From the NCBI RefSeq assembly GCF_000720475.1, contig NZ_JOAP01000026.1:44144-108143 (forward strand): a stretch of 64,000 nt of DNA, read 5' to 3'. Shown in pieces: positions 1-8,724 of this stretch. A program made the position numbers and the translations under genes. The notes beneath the pieces are model-generated. The model worked only from the letters and a program-made list of their open reading frames with translations. It made no database searches and was not told the DNA's origin. The number at the start of each line of letters is the position of its first letter. The stretch's first letter is position 1. This stretch comes from Streptomyces aureocirculatus. Lineage in GTDB: Bacteria; Actinomycetota; Actinomycetes; Streptomycetales; Streptomycetaceae.

Positions 1-1189
1 TTCGGGCGCCGCCGAGACCGGTGACGGCTTCGGCACGGCCGTCGCCACCGGTGACCTGGACGCCGACGGTTACGACGACGCGATCGTCGGCATCCCCGGC
101 GAGGACCTCGGCGACACTGCGGACGCAGGCGGTGTCGCGATCCTCTGGGGTTCCGAGCAGGGCCTGAAGGGCACCGCGAGTGACTGGCTCCAGACCCAGG
201 AGCCCGTCCGGGGCGAGAAGTTCGGCTCCGCGGTGACCGCCGCCCGCCTCACCAGTGAGACCCCCGGCGACGTGCTCGCCGTCCTCAACTCGGGCGGCCT
301 CGAACTCTTCGTGTACGACGCGGCGCCGCAGGCGCGCGCCGCCACCCCGCTGAAGCGACTGGCCGTCAAGGGGCCGACCGCACGGGCCGATCAGCGGCAC
401 ATCGAGCCGAAGTCCCTGACCACCGGCGACTACGACGACGACGGCTTCGCCGACCTGGTGGTCTCCGGGGTGACCGCCGACGAAGAGTCGGGGCACGGCT
501 GGTCGTCGTACTACAAGGGCGGTGAGGCCCTCATGTACGTACACGACCTGCGCGGCGGTCCCGCCGCCGCGTCGGGCGACATCAACGGCGACGGCTTCGA
601 CGACCTGGTCACGGGTGAGCCGCACTCCCCCGACGACGGCGGCGAGACGCTCACCGGCGGCCTGGTGGGCGTGCGCTACGGCTCCGCCGATGGCATCTCG
701 CAGGACGTGAAGTGGTGGACCCAGGACTCCGCGGGCGTGCCCGGCACCGCCGAGCGCGGGGACAACTGGGGCGCCGACCTCTCGGTGGCCGACACGAACA
801 AGGACGGCTACGCGGACGTGGCGGTCGGGGCGCCGGGCGAGGACATCGGCACGGTCGCCGACGCGGGCGCGGTGTGGGTGCTGCGCGGTTCGGCCGCCGG
901 TGTGACCGCGACCGGCGCCAAGTCCTGGGACCAGAACTCGGCCGACGTCCCCGGTACCGCGGAGAAGGGCGACAAGTGGGGCGCCCAGGTACGCCTGACC
1001 GACCCCGACCGCGACGGGCGCTTCGGGCTGCTCGCCTCGGCACCCGGCGAGAACGCGGGTGACGGTGTGGTGTGGGTGCTCCCGGCCGGGTCCGGCGGGG
1101 TCACGGCCGCGGGATCGTGGACGTACGGGGCCGGTTCGCTGGGCGCGCCCGCGCGGGGCGCGGCGTTCGGGGCGGCCGTCGACGAGTGA
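1..1189 (+). CDS. FG-GAP repeat (integrin-alpha-like beta-propeller) protein, 3' part
   Basis: The frame is open from the first bases (codons begin at base 2), so the start lies upstream. About 395 residues are visible. They contain repeated propeller blades with calcium-type loops: DLDADGYDD (near base 55), DYDDDGFADLVV (near 430), DINGDGFDDLVTG (near 580), DTNKDGYADVAVG (near 795) and a degenerate DPDRDGRFG (near 1005). Conserved PGED and WGS/RGS strand motifs separate them. This is the FG-GAP/VCBS architecture of secreted or surface beta-propellers. The signal peptide and any catalytic domain would be outside the window, so the function is unknown. It ends in TGA with no obvious terminator before the next gene. 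Confidence 0.85.
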   Translation, partial: SGAAETGDGFGTAVATGDLDADGYDDAIVGIPGEDLGDTADAGGVAILWGSEQGLKGTASDWLQTQEPVRGEKFGSAVTAARLTSETPGDVLAVLNSGGLELFVYDAAPQARAATPLKRLAVKGPTARADQRHIEPKSLTTGDYDDDGFADLVVSGVTADEESGHGWSSYYKGGEALMYVHDLRGGPAAASGDINGDGFDDLVTGEPHSPDDGGETLTGGLVGVRYGSADGISQDVKWWTQDSAGVPGTAERGDNWGADLSVADTNKDGYADVAVGAPGEDIGTVADAGAVWVLRGSAAGVTATGAKSWDQNSADVPGTAEKGDKWGAQVRLTDPDRDGRFGLLASAPGENAGDGVVWVLPAGSGGVTAAGSWTYGAGSLGAPARGAAFGAAVDE

Positions 1190-1317
1190 CGGGTCCTGGG
1201 CCTTGGGCCTTGGGCTGTGAGCCGCCCCCTGCCGAAGTCGCGGCCGCCATGGCCGAAGGTCGCTCCCCGCCGCTCGTGGGCGCGACCTCGGTCCGGTGGC
1301 CGTACACCGCCGAAGAC

Positions 1318-1347
1318 TTGGCGAGCCGCCCCCCTGCGGTGCACGAT
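1318..1347 (+). promoter_or_regulatory. Probable leaderless promoter of the AIM24 gene
   Basis: TTGGCG (1318-1323), an 18-nt spacer and CACGAT (1342-1347, fitting the nAnnnT -10 rule) lie so that the start codon at 1354 follows the -10 box by six bases. No Shine-Dalgarno sequence precedes that ATG. This is the geometry of actinobacterial leaderless transcripts. Confidence 0.5.
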
Positions 1348-1353
1348 GCCCGC

Positions 1354-2025
1354 ATGAAGAGCGACCTTTTCTCCACGGAGTACGTGGCGCAGCCCGCGGC
1401 GGCCCCCGGCATGAGCCTGCACAACTCCAAGTCCATCCGTTACGCCGTGAACGGCGAGATGCTGGCACGGCAGGGCGCGATGGTCGCCTACCGCGGGAAC
1501 CTGCAGTTCGAGCGCAAGGGCCAGGGCGTCGGCGGGATGCTCAAGCGTGCCGTCACCGGCGAGGGTCTCGCGCTGATGGCGGTGCGCGGCCAGGGTGAGG
1601 CGTGGTTCGCGCACGAGGCGCAGAGCTGCTTCGTCGTCGACATCGAGCCGGGCGACTCCCTCACCGTCAACGGCCGCAACGTGCTGTGCTTCGACGCCAC
1701 CCTCGCGTACGAGATCAAGACGGTGAAGGGTTCGGGCATCACCGGTGGCGGGCTCTTCAACAGCGTCTTCACCGGCAGCGGCAGGCTGGGGCTGATCTGT
1801 GAGGGGGAGCCGCTGGTGATCCCCGTGTCGCCGCAGGCCCCGGTGTTCGTGGACACCGACGCGATCGTCGGCTGGACCACCAGTCTCCAGACCTCGCTGC
1901 ACCGCTCCCAGTCCATCGGCTCGATGATCCGCGGCGGTTCCGGGGAGGCGGTGCAGTTGAAGCTGGAGGGTGAGGGCATGGTGGTGGTCCGACCGACGGA
2001 GGCGACGCCGCACAAGCCCCAGTAG
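1354..2025 (+). CDS. AIM24 family protein
   Basis: A 223-residue protein of the AIM24 (formerly DUF124/TIGR00266-type) family, a double-psi beta-helix-like fold named after a yeast mitochondrial inner-membrane factor; its bacterial role is not established. Family features are the glycine-rich GVGGMLKRAVTGEG loop (around residues 52-65), the GEAWFAHEAQ strand and IVGWTTSLQTSL near the end. No signal peptide or transmembrane segment is visible, so it is probably cytoplasmic. I chose ATG 1354 because it follows a -10-like box by six bases and the family's N-terminal strand begins just after it; the frame is open further upstream but that part shows no homology pattern. Confidence 0.85.
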   Translation: MKSDLFSTEYVAQPAAAPGMSLHNSKSIRYAVNGEMLARQGAMVAYRGNLQFERKGQGVGGMLKRAVTGEGLALMAVRGQGEAWFAHEAQSCFVVDIEPGDSLTVNGRNVLCFDATLAYEIKTVKGSGITGGGLFNSVFTGSGRLGLICEGEPLVIPVSPQAPVFVDTDAIVGWTTSLQTSLHRSQSIGSMIRGGSGEAVQLKLEGEGMVVVRPTEATPHKPQ

Positions 2026-2071
2026 CGCCAGCCGTCACCCGGCGGTCGTCACCCGCCACGCGGTGCCCGGT

Positions 2072-2100
2072 GCCCGTCGGCAGATCAGCAGCCGACGGGC
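2072..2100. terminator. Bidirectional hairpin between convergent genes
   Basis: GCCCGTCGGC (2072-2081) and its exact complement GCCGACGGGC (2091-2100) flank a 9-base loop. The hairpin overlaps the stop codon of the MFS gene (2085-2087) and follows the AIM24 stop by 46 bases. It has no U-tract, which is usual for Streptomyces terminators. Confidence 0.6.
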
Positions 2101-3359
2101 GCCGTCGTCTCCTCCCCCGGCGCGGCGGCGCCCGCCCGGGGCGCGTGCTCGGCGCCCGTCGCTTGCTCGGACGACGTCAGCCGGGTCCGCAGCATCGGCA
2201 GGGCGCACAGCACGATCAGCAGGGCGACGGCTCCGGCGACCAGGGCCACCGAGACCCCCGCGGTGGCGCCGAACCGGTCGTAGAGGACCCCGGAGACGGC
2301 CGCCCCGATCGCGATGCCGCTCTGCAGACCGGCGATCATCCACGTCATCGCCTCGGTGAGCTGGTGCTCCGGCGTCACACGCTCCACGATCCCCATGATC
2401 ACGACCATGGTGGGGGCGAAGAAGACACCGGCGAGGAACACCACCGCGACCATCCCGGCGACGCCGTCGACGAACAGGAACGGCAGCGTGGTCAGCGCGG
2501 TGCCGCCGACACCGAAGAGCAGCAGCCGGGGCAGCGGCACGTCCGGCTGCCTGGCACCGAAGAGCAGCCCGGAGAGACCCGAGCCGATGGCGTAGACCGC
2601 GAACACCAGTCCCGCGAGGGACTTGTCGCCCTGCTCCTCGGCGAAGGCGAGACCCATGGTGTCGACCATGCCGGGCACGGCCCCGCCGCAGAGCAGCACG
2701 AGCGCGAGCAGCAGCACGGGCGCCGAACGGATCGCGGAGGCACCGCCCGCGTTGTCGGCCCGTGCCTTCACGGGCGGTTCGGTGCGCTTCTGCGGTACGA
2801 ACAGAGCGACGCCCACGAGCAGCAGCAGACCCGCGAACAGGGGCGCGGCCTGCGGGAACAGTGCCGTGGAGAGCACCACGGCGAGCGCGGGACCGATGAC
2901 ATAGGTCAACTCGTCGACCACCGACTCCATGGAGTATGCGGTGGTCAGCCGCGGTGTGCCCCGGTAGATCTCCGTCCAGCGCGCGCGGACCATGGCGCTC
3001 ATGCTCGGCATGAGCCCGGACACCAGGGCGCAGAGGAACAGGGTCCAGCTCGGCGCGCCGGTGGTGGCGCAGATCAGCAGGGCGCCGAGCCCGAGCACGC
3101 TGACACCGGTGGCGAGCGGCAGGACGCGGCTCTGTCCACGCCGGTCCACGGCCTTGGACACCTGGGGGCCGAGGAAGGCCATGGAGAAGGTGAAGGCGCC
3201 TGCGACCAGGCCCGACAGGGCGTACTCACCGGTCGTCTCGGACAGCATCGTCAGGATGCCCATATGGGTCAGGGGCAGCGGAAGCCGGGCCAGGAGGCCC
3301 GCGGAACTGAACGCTTTGGCGCCGGGAGCGGCGAATATCTCGCGGTACGCGTTGGTCAT
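2085..3359 (-). CDS. MFS transporter
   Basis: A 424-residue major facilitator with about twelve hydrophobic segments, a short cytoplasmic N-terminus (MTNAYREIFAAPGAKAF) and the loop 2-3 motif region GPQVSKAVDRRGQSRVLP. The C-terminal tail is Ala/Gly/Glu-rich and not membrane-embedded. It resembles the actinobacterial drug-efflux-like MFS group, but the substrate cannot be read from sequence. The ATG at 3359 is preceded by AGGACG, and residues upstream of it in the frame are Pro/Arg-rich and non-membrane. It is divergent from a TetR regulator, the usual arrangement for an efflux pump under local repression. Confidence 0.88.
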   Translation of the reverse strand: MTNAYREIFAAPGAKAFSSAGLLARLPLPLTHMGILTMLSETTGEYALSGLVAGAFTFSMAFLGPQVSKAVDRRGQSRVLPLATGVSVLGLGALLICATTGAPSWTLFLCALVSGLMPSMSAMVRARWTEIYRGTPRLTTAYSMESVVDELTYVIGPALAVVLSTALFPQAAPLFAGLLLLVGVALFVPQKRTEPPVKARADNAGGASAIRSAPVLLLALVLLCGGAVPGMVDTMGLAFAEEQGDKSLAGLVFAVYAIGSGLSGLLFGARQPDVPLPRLLLFGVGGTALTTLPFLFVDGVAGMVAVVFLAGVFFAPTMVVIMGIVERVTPEHQLTEAMTWMIAGLQSGIAIGAAVSGVLYDRFGATAGVSVALVAGAVALLIVLCALPMLRTRLTSSEQATGAEHAPRAGAAAPGEETTAPVGC

Positions 3360-3470
3360 CGGTCGTCCTGTCGCTGGGAGCGGAGTCGGCCCGGCCCGGG
3401 GCCGTGCGGATGCGGGCGGGCGCGGATGCGGGCAGGCGCGTCCGGCCGGTCCGGATACCCGCACGGGCAA

Positions 3471-3499
3471 CTATCGGGACTATCGTTCCACTTTCTATC
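3471..3499. promoter_or_regulatory. Three CTATC direct repeats in the MFS/TetR intergenic region
   Basis: CTATC occurs at 3471-3475, 3480-3484 and 3495-3499, in the only AT-richer stretch between the divergent MFS and TetR genes. It lies about 110-140 bases upstream of the MFS start and 70-100 upstream of the TetR start. It may be part of the promoter or operator. I found no convincing dyad, so the role is a guess from position. Confidence 0.25.
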
Positions 3500-3567
3500 A
3501 CGTCCGACCCCGGGCCGGACGGGCGAGCGACTGTGTGCCCACCCGGTAACGTCGGCGGAAACAGGTC

Positions 3568-4230
3568 ATGACCACGGCCGACGGGCATCGAGCAGCAGGG
3601 GGAGTCGCCCTGAACGAGGCGAGCAGCGACACGAAGAACGCGCCCGCCGTCACCGACGGCAGGCGCGTCAAGGGCGAACGGCGGCGCCGGGCACTGATCG
3701 AGGCGACGGTGCGTGTCATCGCGCGGGACGGCGCCGCGGGCGTCACGCATCGCACGGTGGCCCGCGAGGCGGAGTTGCCGACGACCGCGACGACGTACTA
3801 CTTCAGCAGCATCGACGCCCTCCTGACGGCGGCGCTGACCCAGTGCATGGAGGAGGACTCCGCGCGCGTCGAGGCGCTGGCCGCCGGGCCGGGCGACGCC
3901 ACCGGCAAGCGCCGGGCCCTCGCGCTGCTGATGGCGGAGATCCTGACCTCGCCCGGGCACCTCCTCGCGGAGTTCGAGCTGTACCTGCTGGCGGCGCGCC
4001 GTCCGGAACAGCGCGCCGCGACCCGCCGCTGGAAGGAGGCACTGGCCGCCTTCGCCCGTGAGCTCACCGACGACCCGGTGCGCGTCAAGCTCTTCACGCG
4101 GGCCTACGACGGGCTGCTCCTCCAGGCCCTCCTTGACGACGAGCCGCCGACCGCCGACGAGTTCGAGGACCTTCTGAGAGAGCTGCTGCCGGACGCGGAG
4201 GCGGACGCGGACGGGAAGAGTCCGGGCTAG
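3568..4230 (+). CDS. TetR/AcrR family transcriptional regulator
   Basis: A 220-residue repressor-type protein. After a non-conserved N-terminus of about 30 residues, the TetR helix-turn-helix spans roughly residues 36-85 (GERRRRALIEATVRVIARDG, then GVTHRTVAREAELPTTATTYYF with the typical YYF end of the recognition helix). The remaining all-helical part is the ligand-binding/dimer domain. It is divergent from the MFS transporter and probably controls it and itself. The start at 3568 is the first ATG; a start nearer the HTH is possible because the N-terminus looks disordered. Confidence 0.88.
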   Translation: MTTADGHRAAGGVALNEASSDTKNAPAVTDGRRVKGERRRRALIEATVRVIARDGAAGVTHRTVAREAELPTTATTYYFSSIDALLTAALTQCMEEDSARVEALAAGPGDATGKRRALALLMAEILTSPGHLLAEFELYLLAARRPEQRAATRRWKEALAAFARELTDDPVRVKLFTRAYDGLLLQALLDDEPPTADEFEDLLRELLPDAEADADGKSPG

Positions 4231-4252
4231 GGCCTGTCCGGCAATTCCCGTC

Positions 4253-4269
4253 GCCGCCCGGAGGGCGGC
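4253..4269. terminator. Hairpin between convergent TetR and SDR genes
   Basis: GCCGCCC (4253-4259) and GGGCGGC (4263-4269) form a perfect stem with a 3-base loop in the 47-base gap between two convergent stop codons. Confidence 0.45.
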
Positions 4270-4277
4270 CGCCGCTC

Positions 4278-4997
4278 TCACCGTGTGGCGCGCGCACCGC
4301 CGTTGACGTGCAGCACCTGGCCGGTGACGTGGCGGGCCGCCGGGGAGGCGAGGAAGACGACGGTGCCCGCGATGTCGGAGGGTGTCCCCGCGCGGCCGGT
4401 CGCCGTGGCCGCCACCAGTTGCTCCCGGCGTTCGCCGGACAGCTTGTCCCGGAAGAACTCGGTGTCGGCGATATAGCCGGGCGCGACGACGTTGGCAGTG
4501 ATGCCGCGGCTGCCGAGCCGGCCCGCGAGGTCGATGTTCCAGTTGGCGAGGCCCGCCTTCGCGGCGCCGTAGGAACCGGCCGCCTGTTCCGCGGCGATCG
4601 AGCCGATGTGGACGACGGCACCGCCGGGGGCGAGCCGGTCCTCCAGGGCCTTGGTGGTGAGCGCGGCGCTGACCAGGTTGGCGTCGAGGTTGGCGCGGAA
4701 GTCCCGGGCATAGGCGGCCAGGTCCTGCTCGCCGTCGGCGTCCAGGTCCGTGTTGCCGCCCGCGTTGTTGACCAGGACGTCGATCCGCTCGGGCAACTGC
4801 GCGCGGAGGCGGGTGAGCGCGGCGGGGTCGGTGTGGTCGCAGACCGCGGTGCCGACTCCGGCCTCCGCGGCCAGCTCCGCCAGCGGTTCAGGACGGCGTC
4901 CGGTGACGACGACGCTGTCCCCCGCCGCGGCGAAGTGCCGTGCGATCGCACGGCCGATGCCCGTGCCGCCACCGGTGACCAGGATCGTGCGTGCCAT
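4278..4997 (-). CDS. Short-chain dehydrogenase/reductase (SDR)
   Basis: A 239-residue classical SDR. It has the cofactor motif TGGGTGIG at residues 8-15, NNAGG near residue 89, and an S-x(n)-Y-x3-K catalytic set with SYGAAK near residues 155-160. The motif after TGRRPE (no acidic residue at the end of strand 2) suggests NADP(H). GYIADTEFF follows the substrate loop, and the C-terminal NGG ending is typical of the FabG-like group. The substrate is unknown. GGAG lies 10 bases before the ATG. It is divergent from a MarR-family regulator, which probably controls it. Confidence 0.9.
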   Translation of the reverse strand: MARTILVTGGGTGIGRAIARHFAAAGDSVVVTGRRPEPLAELAAEAGVGTAVCDHTDPAALTRLRAQLPERIDVLVNNAGGNTDLDADGEQDLAAYARDFRANLDANLVSAALTTKALEDRLAPGGAVVHIGSIAAEQAAGSYGAAKAGLANWNIDLAGRLGSRGITANVVAPGYIADTEFFRDKLSGERREQLVAATATGRAGTPSDIAGTVVFLASPAARHVTGQVLHVNGGARATR

Positions 4998-5001
4998 ATG
5001 C

Positions 5002-5044
5002 TGAGCTCCGAATCATTTTCGTTTAGGCCTATATTTAGAGCTCA
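5002..5044. promoter_or_regulatory. Inverted repeat in the SDR/MarR divergent promoter region
   Basis: TGAGCTC (5002-5008) and GAGCTCA (5038-5044) are exact inverted copies. Between them is the perfect 8-bp palindrome TAGGCCTA (5024-5031) in an AT-rich 70-bp spacer. The left arm overlaps the SDR ribosome-binding site. The position suits a MarR operator covering both promoters; binding is inferred. Confidence 0.45.
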
Positions 5045-5067
5045 ACGTAACACTTGGGAGGCATGCG

Positions 5068-5676
5068 ATGGCAGGGGGCGCCGACGTCGGGCCGGAGAGC
5101 GGCGGAGGGGGCGGTGGGGGCGGTGGGGGCCCGTACCCGCGTGCGGCCGAGGCGCACTCCGCGCAGGGGATCGCCGCCGCCTGGGAGCGCGAGCGGCCCG
5201 GAACGCCGGTCTCCTCGATCGGGATCATGACCCCGGTGTGGCAGTTGGCCAAGCTGTTCGGCGACGACAGGCGGCGGGTCCTGGCCCGCGCGGGGGTGGA
5301 CGCCGCCACCCTCGACCTGCTCAGCGTGCTGCGCCGGAGCGGCCCGCCGTACGCGCTCAGCACCCGCGAGATCGGCCACCGTTCGCTGGTCACGGCGGGC
5401 GCCGTCTCGCAGCGCGTGGCGCGGGCCGAGCAGGAGGGCCTGGTGACCCGGGAACCGGCCCGCGGCCGCCCCCGCACGGTCCTTGTGACCCTGACTCCCA
5501 CCGGCCACGACCTGGTCGAAGCCACCGTCGACCAGGTCCTGCACCGCGACGCCGACCTGCTCGCGGGCCTGACCCCCGATCAGCAGGCCACCCTCACCGA
5601 ACTGCTCCAGACCCTGCTCGCGGACGTACAGCACCGCCTCGGCGACGACTGGATCGGGCACGTCGGTCAGGAGTGA
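5068..5676 (+). CDS. MarR family transcriptional regulator
   Basis: A 202-residue protein with an unusual N-terminal glycine run (ten or more Gly at residues 12-21), then a MarR winged helix: the recognition helix region STREIGHRSLVTAGAVSQRV near residues 98-117 and the wing REPARGRPRTVLVTLTPTG near 129-147. The dimerisation helices flank it. GGGAGG precedes the ATG by 6 bases. It is divergent from the SDR gene over a 70-bp spacer with palindromes, so autoregulation and control of the SDR are likely. The glycine run is low-complexity and its length probably varies between strains. Confidence 0.88.
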   Translation: MAGGADVGPESGGGGGGGGGGPYPRAAEAHSAQGIAAAWERERPGTPVSSIGIMTPVWQLAKLFGDDRRRVLARAGVDAATLDLLSVLRRSGPPYALSTREIGHRSLVTAGAVSQRVARAEQEGLVTREPARGRPRTVLVTLTPTGHDLVEATVDQVLHRDADLLAGLTPDQQATLTELLQTLLADVQHRLGDDWIGHVGQE

Positions 5677-5715
5677 GGCGGCGCTCCCCAAAGGGACGGC
5701 AGGGGCCCGCGTCGC

Positions 5716-8637
5716 TCAGAGCGCTTCGCGCAGCAACTGCGCCGGATGCCAGGCGGTGCGTTCCGTGCCGTGGAAGATCTGCTGGCGGCAGGAGGAGCCG
5801 GTGGCGACGACGACGGTGTCTTCGGGCGCGGCACGTACCGCGGGGAACAGGCGGTCCTCGCCCACGGTCATCGACATGTCGTAGTGCTCGGACTCGAAGC
5901 CGAAGGAACCCGCCATGCCGCAGCAGCCCGCGTCGAGTTCGCTCACCTCGACGCCGGGGATGCGCCGCAGCAGCGCCACCGTCGCGGCGGTGCCGACCTC
6001 GGCCTTCTGATGGCAGTGGCCGTGGAGGAGCAGGGTGCGGCCGTTGAGCCAGGAGTCCGTGCGCAGGGTGAGGGCGCCGTCGTCGATGGCCTCGGTGAGC
6101 AGTTCCTCCAGTTGGCGTACGCGTTCGGTGACGGCCTCGCGCGCGGAGTCGCGGGGCAGCAGCGCGCGGTGCTCGTCGCGCAGCGTCATCAGGCAGGAGG
6201 GTTCGCAGCCGGTGACGGGTGCCTCGGCGGGGGTGCTCTCCGTGAGGTGGTGGACCAGTTGGAAGGCCTTGTCGCCCGCGTCGTCGAGCAGGCCCTTGGA
6301 GAGGGAGGAACGTCCACAGCAGCCCCCGCTCTCCAACCGCACGTCCCAGCCCGCGCGTTCCAGCAACTCGACGGCTGCCCGGCCTATCTCCGGTTCGGTG
6401 TACGTGGTGAAGGAGTCGGCCAACAGGACCACCGGGCCCCGGGGGGCCGGGGACCGCGCGCCGGGACGGCGGGCGAACCAGCGCACCAGGTTGCGGCGGG
6501 TGTAGCGCGGCAGCGGGCGGTGCGGGGTGATGCCCACCGTACGGTCCAGGAGGCGGCGGACGAGCGGGATGCGGCCGGGCAGGTTGGACAGCGGGGCGGT
6601 CGCCGAGCCGAGGCGGTTGAGGGTGCGGACGGCCCCGAAGATCCGGGAGCGCAGCGGGGTGCCGTGCTCGTCGTGGTGGTGGGCGAGGGCTTCGGCCTTC
6701 AGGGACGCCATGTCGACGCCGAGCGGGCACTCGCTCTTGCACGCCTTGCACATCAGACACAGGTCGAGGACCTCGTGCAGCCGCTCGTCACCGAGCGCCG
6801 TGTGCGGGTCGGGCGCGGAGAGCGCCTTGACCAGGGCGCCCGCGCGCCCACGCGTCGAGTCCTGTTCGTCGCGCGTGGCCATGTAGGAGGGGCACATCGC
6901 ACCGACGTCGCTCTTGCGGCACAGGCCGATGTTCATACAGCGGTCCGCCGCGGCCCGCATACCGCCCGCGACCTCGAAGTCGAGCCGGGTGCGCAGGCCG
7001 GGGGCGGGCGGCAGCGCCGGGTCGCGCAGGTGGTCCGTCATCGCGGGGGCGTCGACGATCTTGCCGGGGTTCAGCCGGTTCTCCGGGTCGAAGAGCCCCT
7101 TCACGCGCCGCATGGCCTCGTACAGCTCGTCCCCGAAGATCTCCCGGTTGAACTCGCTGCGCGCGAGACCGTCGCCGTGCTCGCTGGAGTTGACCCCGCC
7201 GTACTCGGTGACCAGGTCCTTGATCTCCTCGGCGACCGCACGCATGGTGTCCCGCTGCGCCGGGTCGGTCACGTCGAGGAACGGACGGATGTGCAGACAG
7301 CCCACCGAGCAGTGGCCGTAGAAGCCCGCCGTGAGGTCGTGCCGGTCGAGTACCTGCTTCAACCTGGCCGTGTACGCGGGCAGATGGACCGGGTCCACGG
7401 CGGTGTCCTCGATGAACGCCAGCGGCCTGCGGGTGCCCTCGCTCGCCGCCATCAGGAGGCCGAGGCTTGCCTTGCGCACCTTGAGCAGGGCGGCCCGGTC
7501 CGCCGGGGTGGTCGCGGCGAGGGTGTGGTAGCCGTGGCCGTGGCGCCGCCACAGGGACGTCAGGCGTTCGACGCCGCCGCTGAGTTCGCGTTCGTCGTCG
7601 CCGGTGAAGGACACGAAGAGCAGCGCGTCCGGGTCGCCTTCCAGGACGGTGGACAGGGACGCGTACTCGATCTTCTGGCGGGACAGGTCGAGGATCGTGC
7701 GGTCCATCAGCTCGACGGCGGCCGGGTCGCAGGCGAGGGCGTCCTGGGTGGCCTCGATGGCCCCGGCCACCGAGGTGAAATGGCCGACGGCGAACACGGT
7801 GTGCGCGGGCTTGGGGACGAGGTCCACCAGGGCGCGGGTGGTGAGGGCGAGCGTGCCCTCCGAGCCGACCACGAACTTGGCCAGGTCGAAGGGGGTGTCC
7901 TCGCGGGCGAGCCGGTCGAGCCGGTAGCCGCCCGCACGACGCCAGTGCCCCGGGAACCCGGTGGCTATGGCATCCCTGTGCGCGGCGACGAGCGCGGGCA
8001 GTTCGCGGTGGACGCGGCCGTCCAGGGTGGCGGCCCCGGCCCGGCCCGCGTGCTCCCCCGCGGTGAGGGGCGCGAAGTGGGCGGTGGTCGCGTCGGCGAG
8101 GACCACGTCGAGGGCGCGGACGTGGTCGATGGTCATGCCGTACCGCAGGGAGCCGCTGCCCGCCGAGTTGTTGCCGATCATGCCGCCGATGGTGGCGCGG
8201 TTGCTGGTGGAGGTGTCGGGGCCGAACATCAGGCCGTGCGGGGCCGCGGCACGGTTCAACTGGTCCTGGACCACGCCCGGTTCGACGAGCGCGGTGCGGC
8301 CCTCCGGTTCGAGGGCGACGATGCGCCGCATGTGGCGGGACAGGTCGAGGACGATGCCCGGGCCCGTGGTCTGGCCCGCGAGGCTGGTCCCGGCGCCACG
8401 CGGCACCACGGAGACCCCGTGCTCGGCCGCCGCGGCCACCGCCGCCCGCACGTCGTCGGCGTGCCGCGGGAAGACGACGCCGAGGGGCGTGATGGCGTAC
8501 ATGCTGGCGTCGCGGGCGAAGAGGTGGCGGCTGTAGTCGTCGAAGCGGACCTCGCCGTCGAGGTCGGCGCGCAACCGCCGGGCGAGGTCGCCGCTGTCGT
8601 CCCTGCCGACTTCCGTGGACTCGGTGCTCATGGTCAT
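5716..8637 (-). CDS. FAD-linked oxidase/dehydrogenase fused to Fe-S and CCG domains (D-lactate/glycolate type)
   Basis: A 973-residue fusion of a GlcD-type flavoprotein and a GlpC-type iron-sulfur subunit. The N-terminal half has a PCMH FAD-binding domain (VPRGAGTSLAGQTTGPG near residue 80; GGMIGNNSAGS near 150) and an FAD-oxidase C domain ending near FDPENRLNPGKI. The second half has a Cys cluster near residue 566 (CMNIGLC...CP), a canonical ferredoxin motif CLMCKACKSECP near 627, then two CCG modules (GGCCGR near 771; HGHCHQK near 874; DAGCCG near 902). Such proteins oxidise 2-hydroxyacids (D-lactate, glycolate or 2-hydroxyglutarate) and feed electrons to the respiratory chain. GGGAG precedes the start by 8 bases. 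The neighbouring glyoxylate aminotransferase favours glycolate oxidation, which is inferred. Confidence 0.88.
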   Translation of the reverse strand: MTMSTESTEVGRDDSGDLARRLRADLDGEVRFDDYSRHLFARDASMYAITPLGVVFPRHADDVRAAVAAAAEHGVSVVPRGAGTSLAGQTTGPGIVLDLSRHMRRIVALEPEGRTALVEPGVVQDQLNRAAAPHGLMFGPDTSTSNRATIGGMIGNNSAGSGSLRYGMTIDHVRALDVVLADATTAHFAPLTAGEHAGRAGAATLDGRVHRELPALVAAHRDAIATGFPGHWRRAGGYRLDRLAREDTPFDLAKFVVGSEGTLALTTRALVDLVPKPAHTVFAVGHFTSVAGAIEATQDALACDPAAVELMDRTILDLSRQKIEYASLSTVLEGDPDALLFVSFTGDDERELSGGVERLTSLWRRHGHGYHTLAATTPADRAALLKVRKASLGLLMAASEGTRRPLAFIEDTAVDPVHLPAYTARLKQVLDRHDLTAGFYGHCSVGCLHIRPFLDVTDPAQRDTMRAVAEEIKDLVTEYGGVNSSEHGDGLARSEFNREIFGDELYEAMRRVKGLFDPENRLNPGKIVDAPAMTDHLRDPALPPAPGLRTRLDFEVAGGMRAAADRCMNIGLCRKSDVGAMCPSYMATRDEQDSTRGRAGALVKALSAPDPHTALGDERLHEVLDLCLMCKACKSECPLGVDMASLKAEALAHHHDEHGTPLRSRIFGAVRTLNRLGSATAPLSNLPGRIPLVRRLLDRTVGITPHRPLPRYTRRNLVRWFARRPGARSPAPRGPVVLLADSFTTYTEPEIGRAAVELLERAGWDVRLESGGCCGRSSLSKGLLDDAGDKAFQLVHHLTESTPAEAPVTGCEPSCLMTLRDEHRALLPRDSAREAVTERVRQLEELLTEAIDDGALTLRTDSWLNGRTLLLHGHCHQKAEVGTAATVALLRRIPGVEVSELDAGCCGMAGSFGFESEHYDMSMTVGEDRLFPAVRAAPEDTVVVATGSSCRQQIFHGTERTAWHPAQLLREAL

Positions 8638-8724
8638 ACGACACGCTCCCTTGGTCTCACCGGCACGTCTCCGGCCACGCCCACGCAGGGGGAACGGGAC
8701 GGGCCGGTCGGGGGTACGGAGGGG

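Noticed and set aside
2070..4061. 663-codon plus-strand frame over the MFS and TetR genes
   Set aside because: It crosses two clear genes and a divergent promoter region; out-of-frame translation only.
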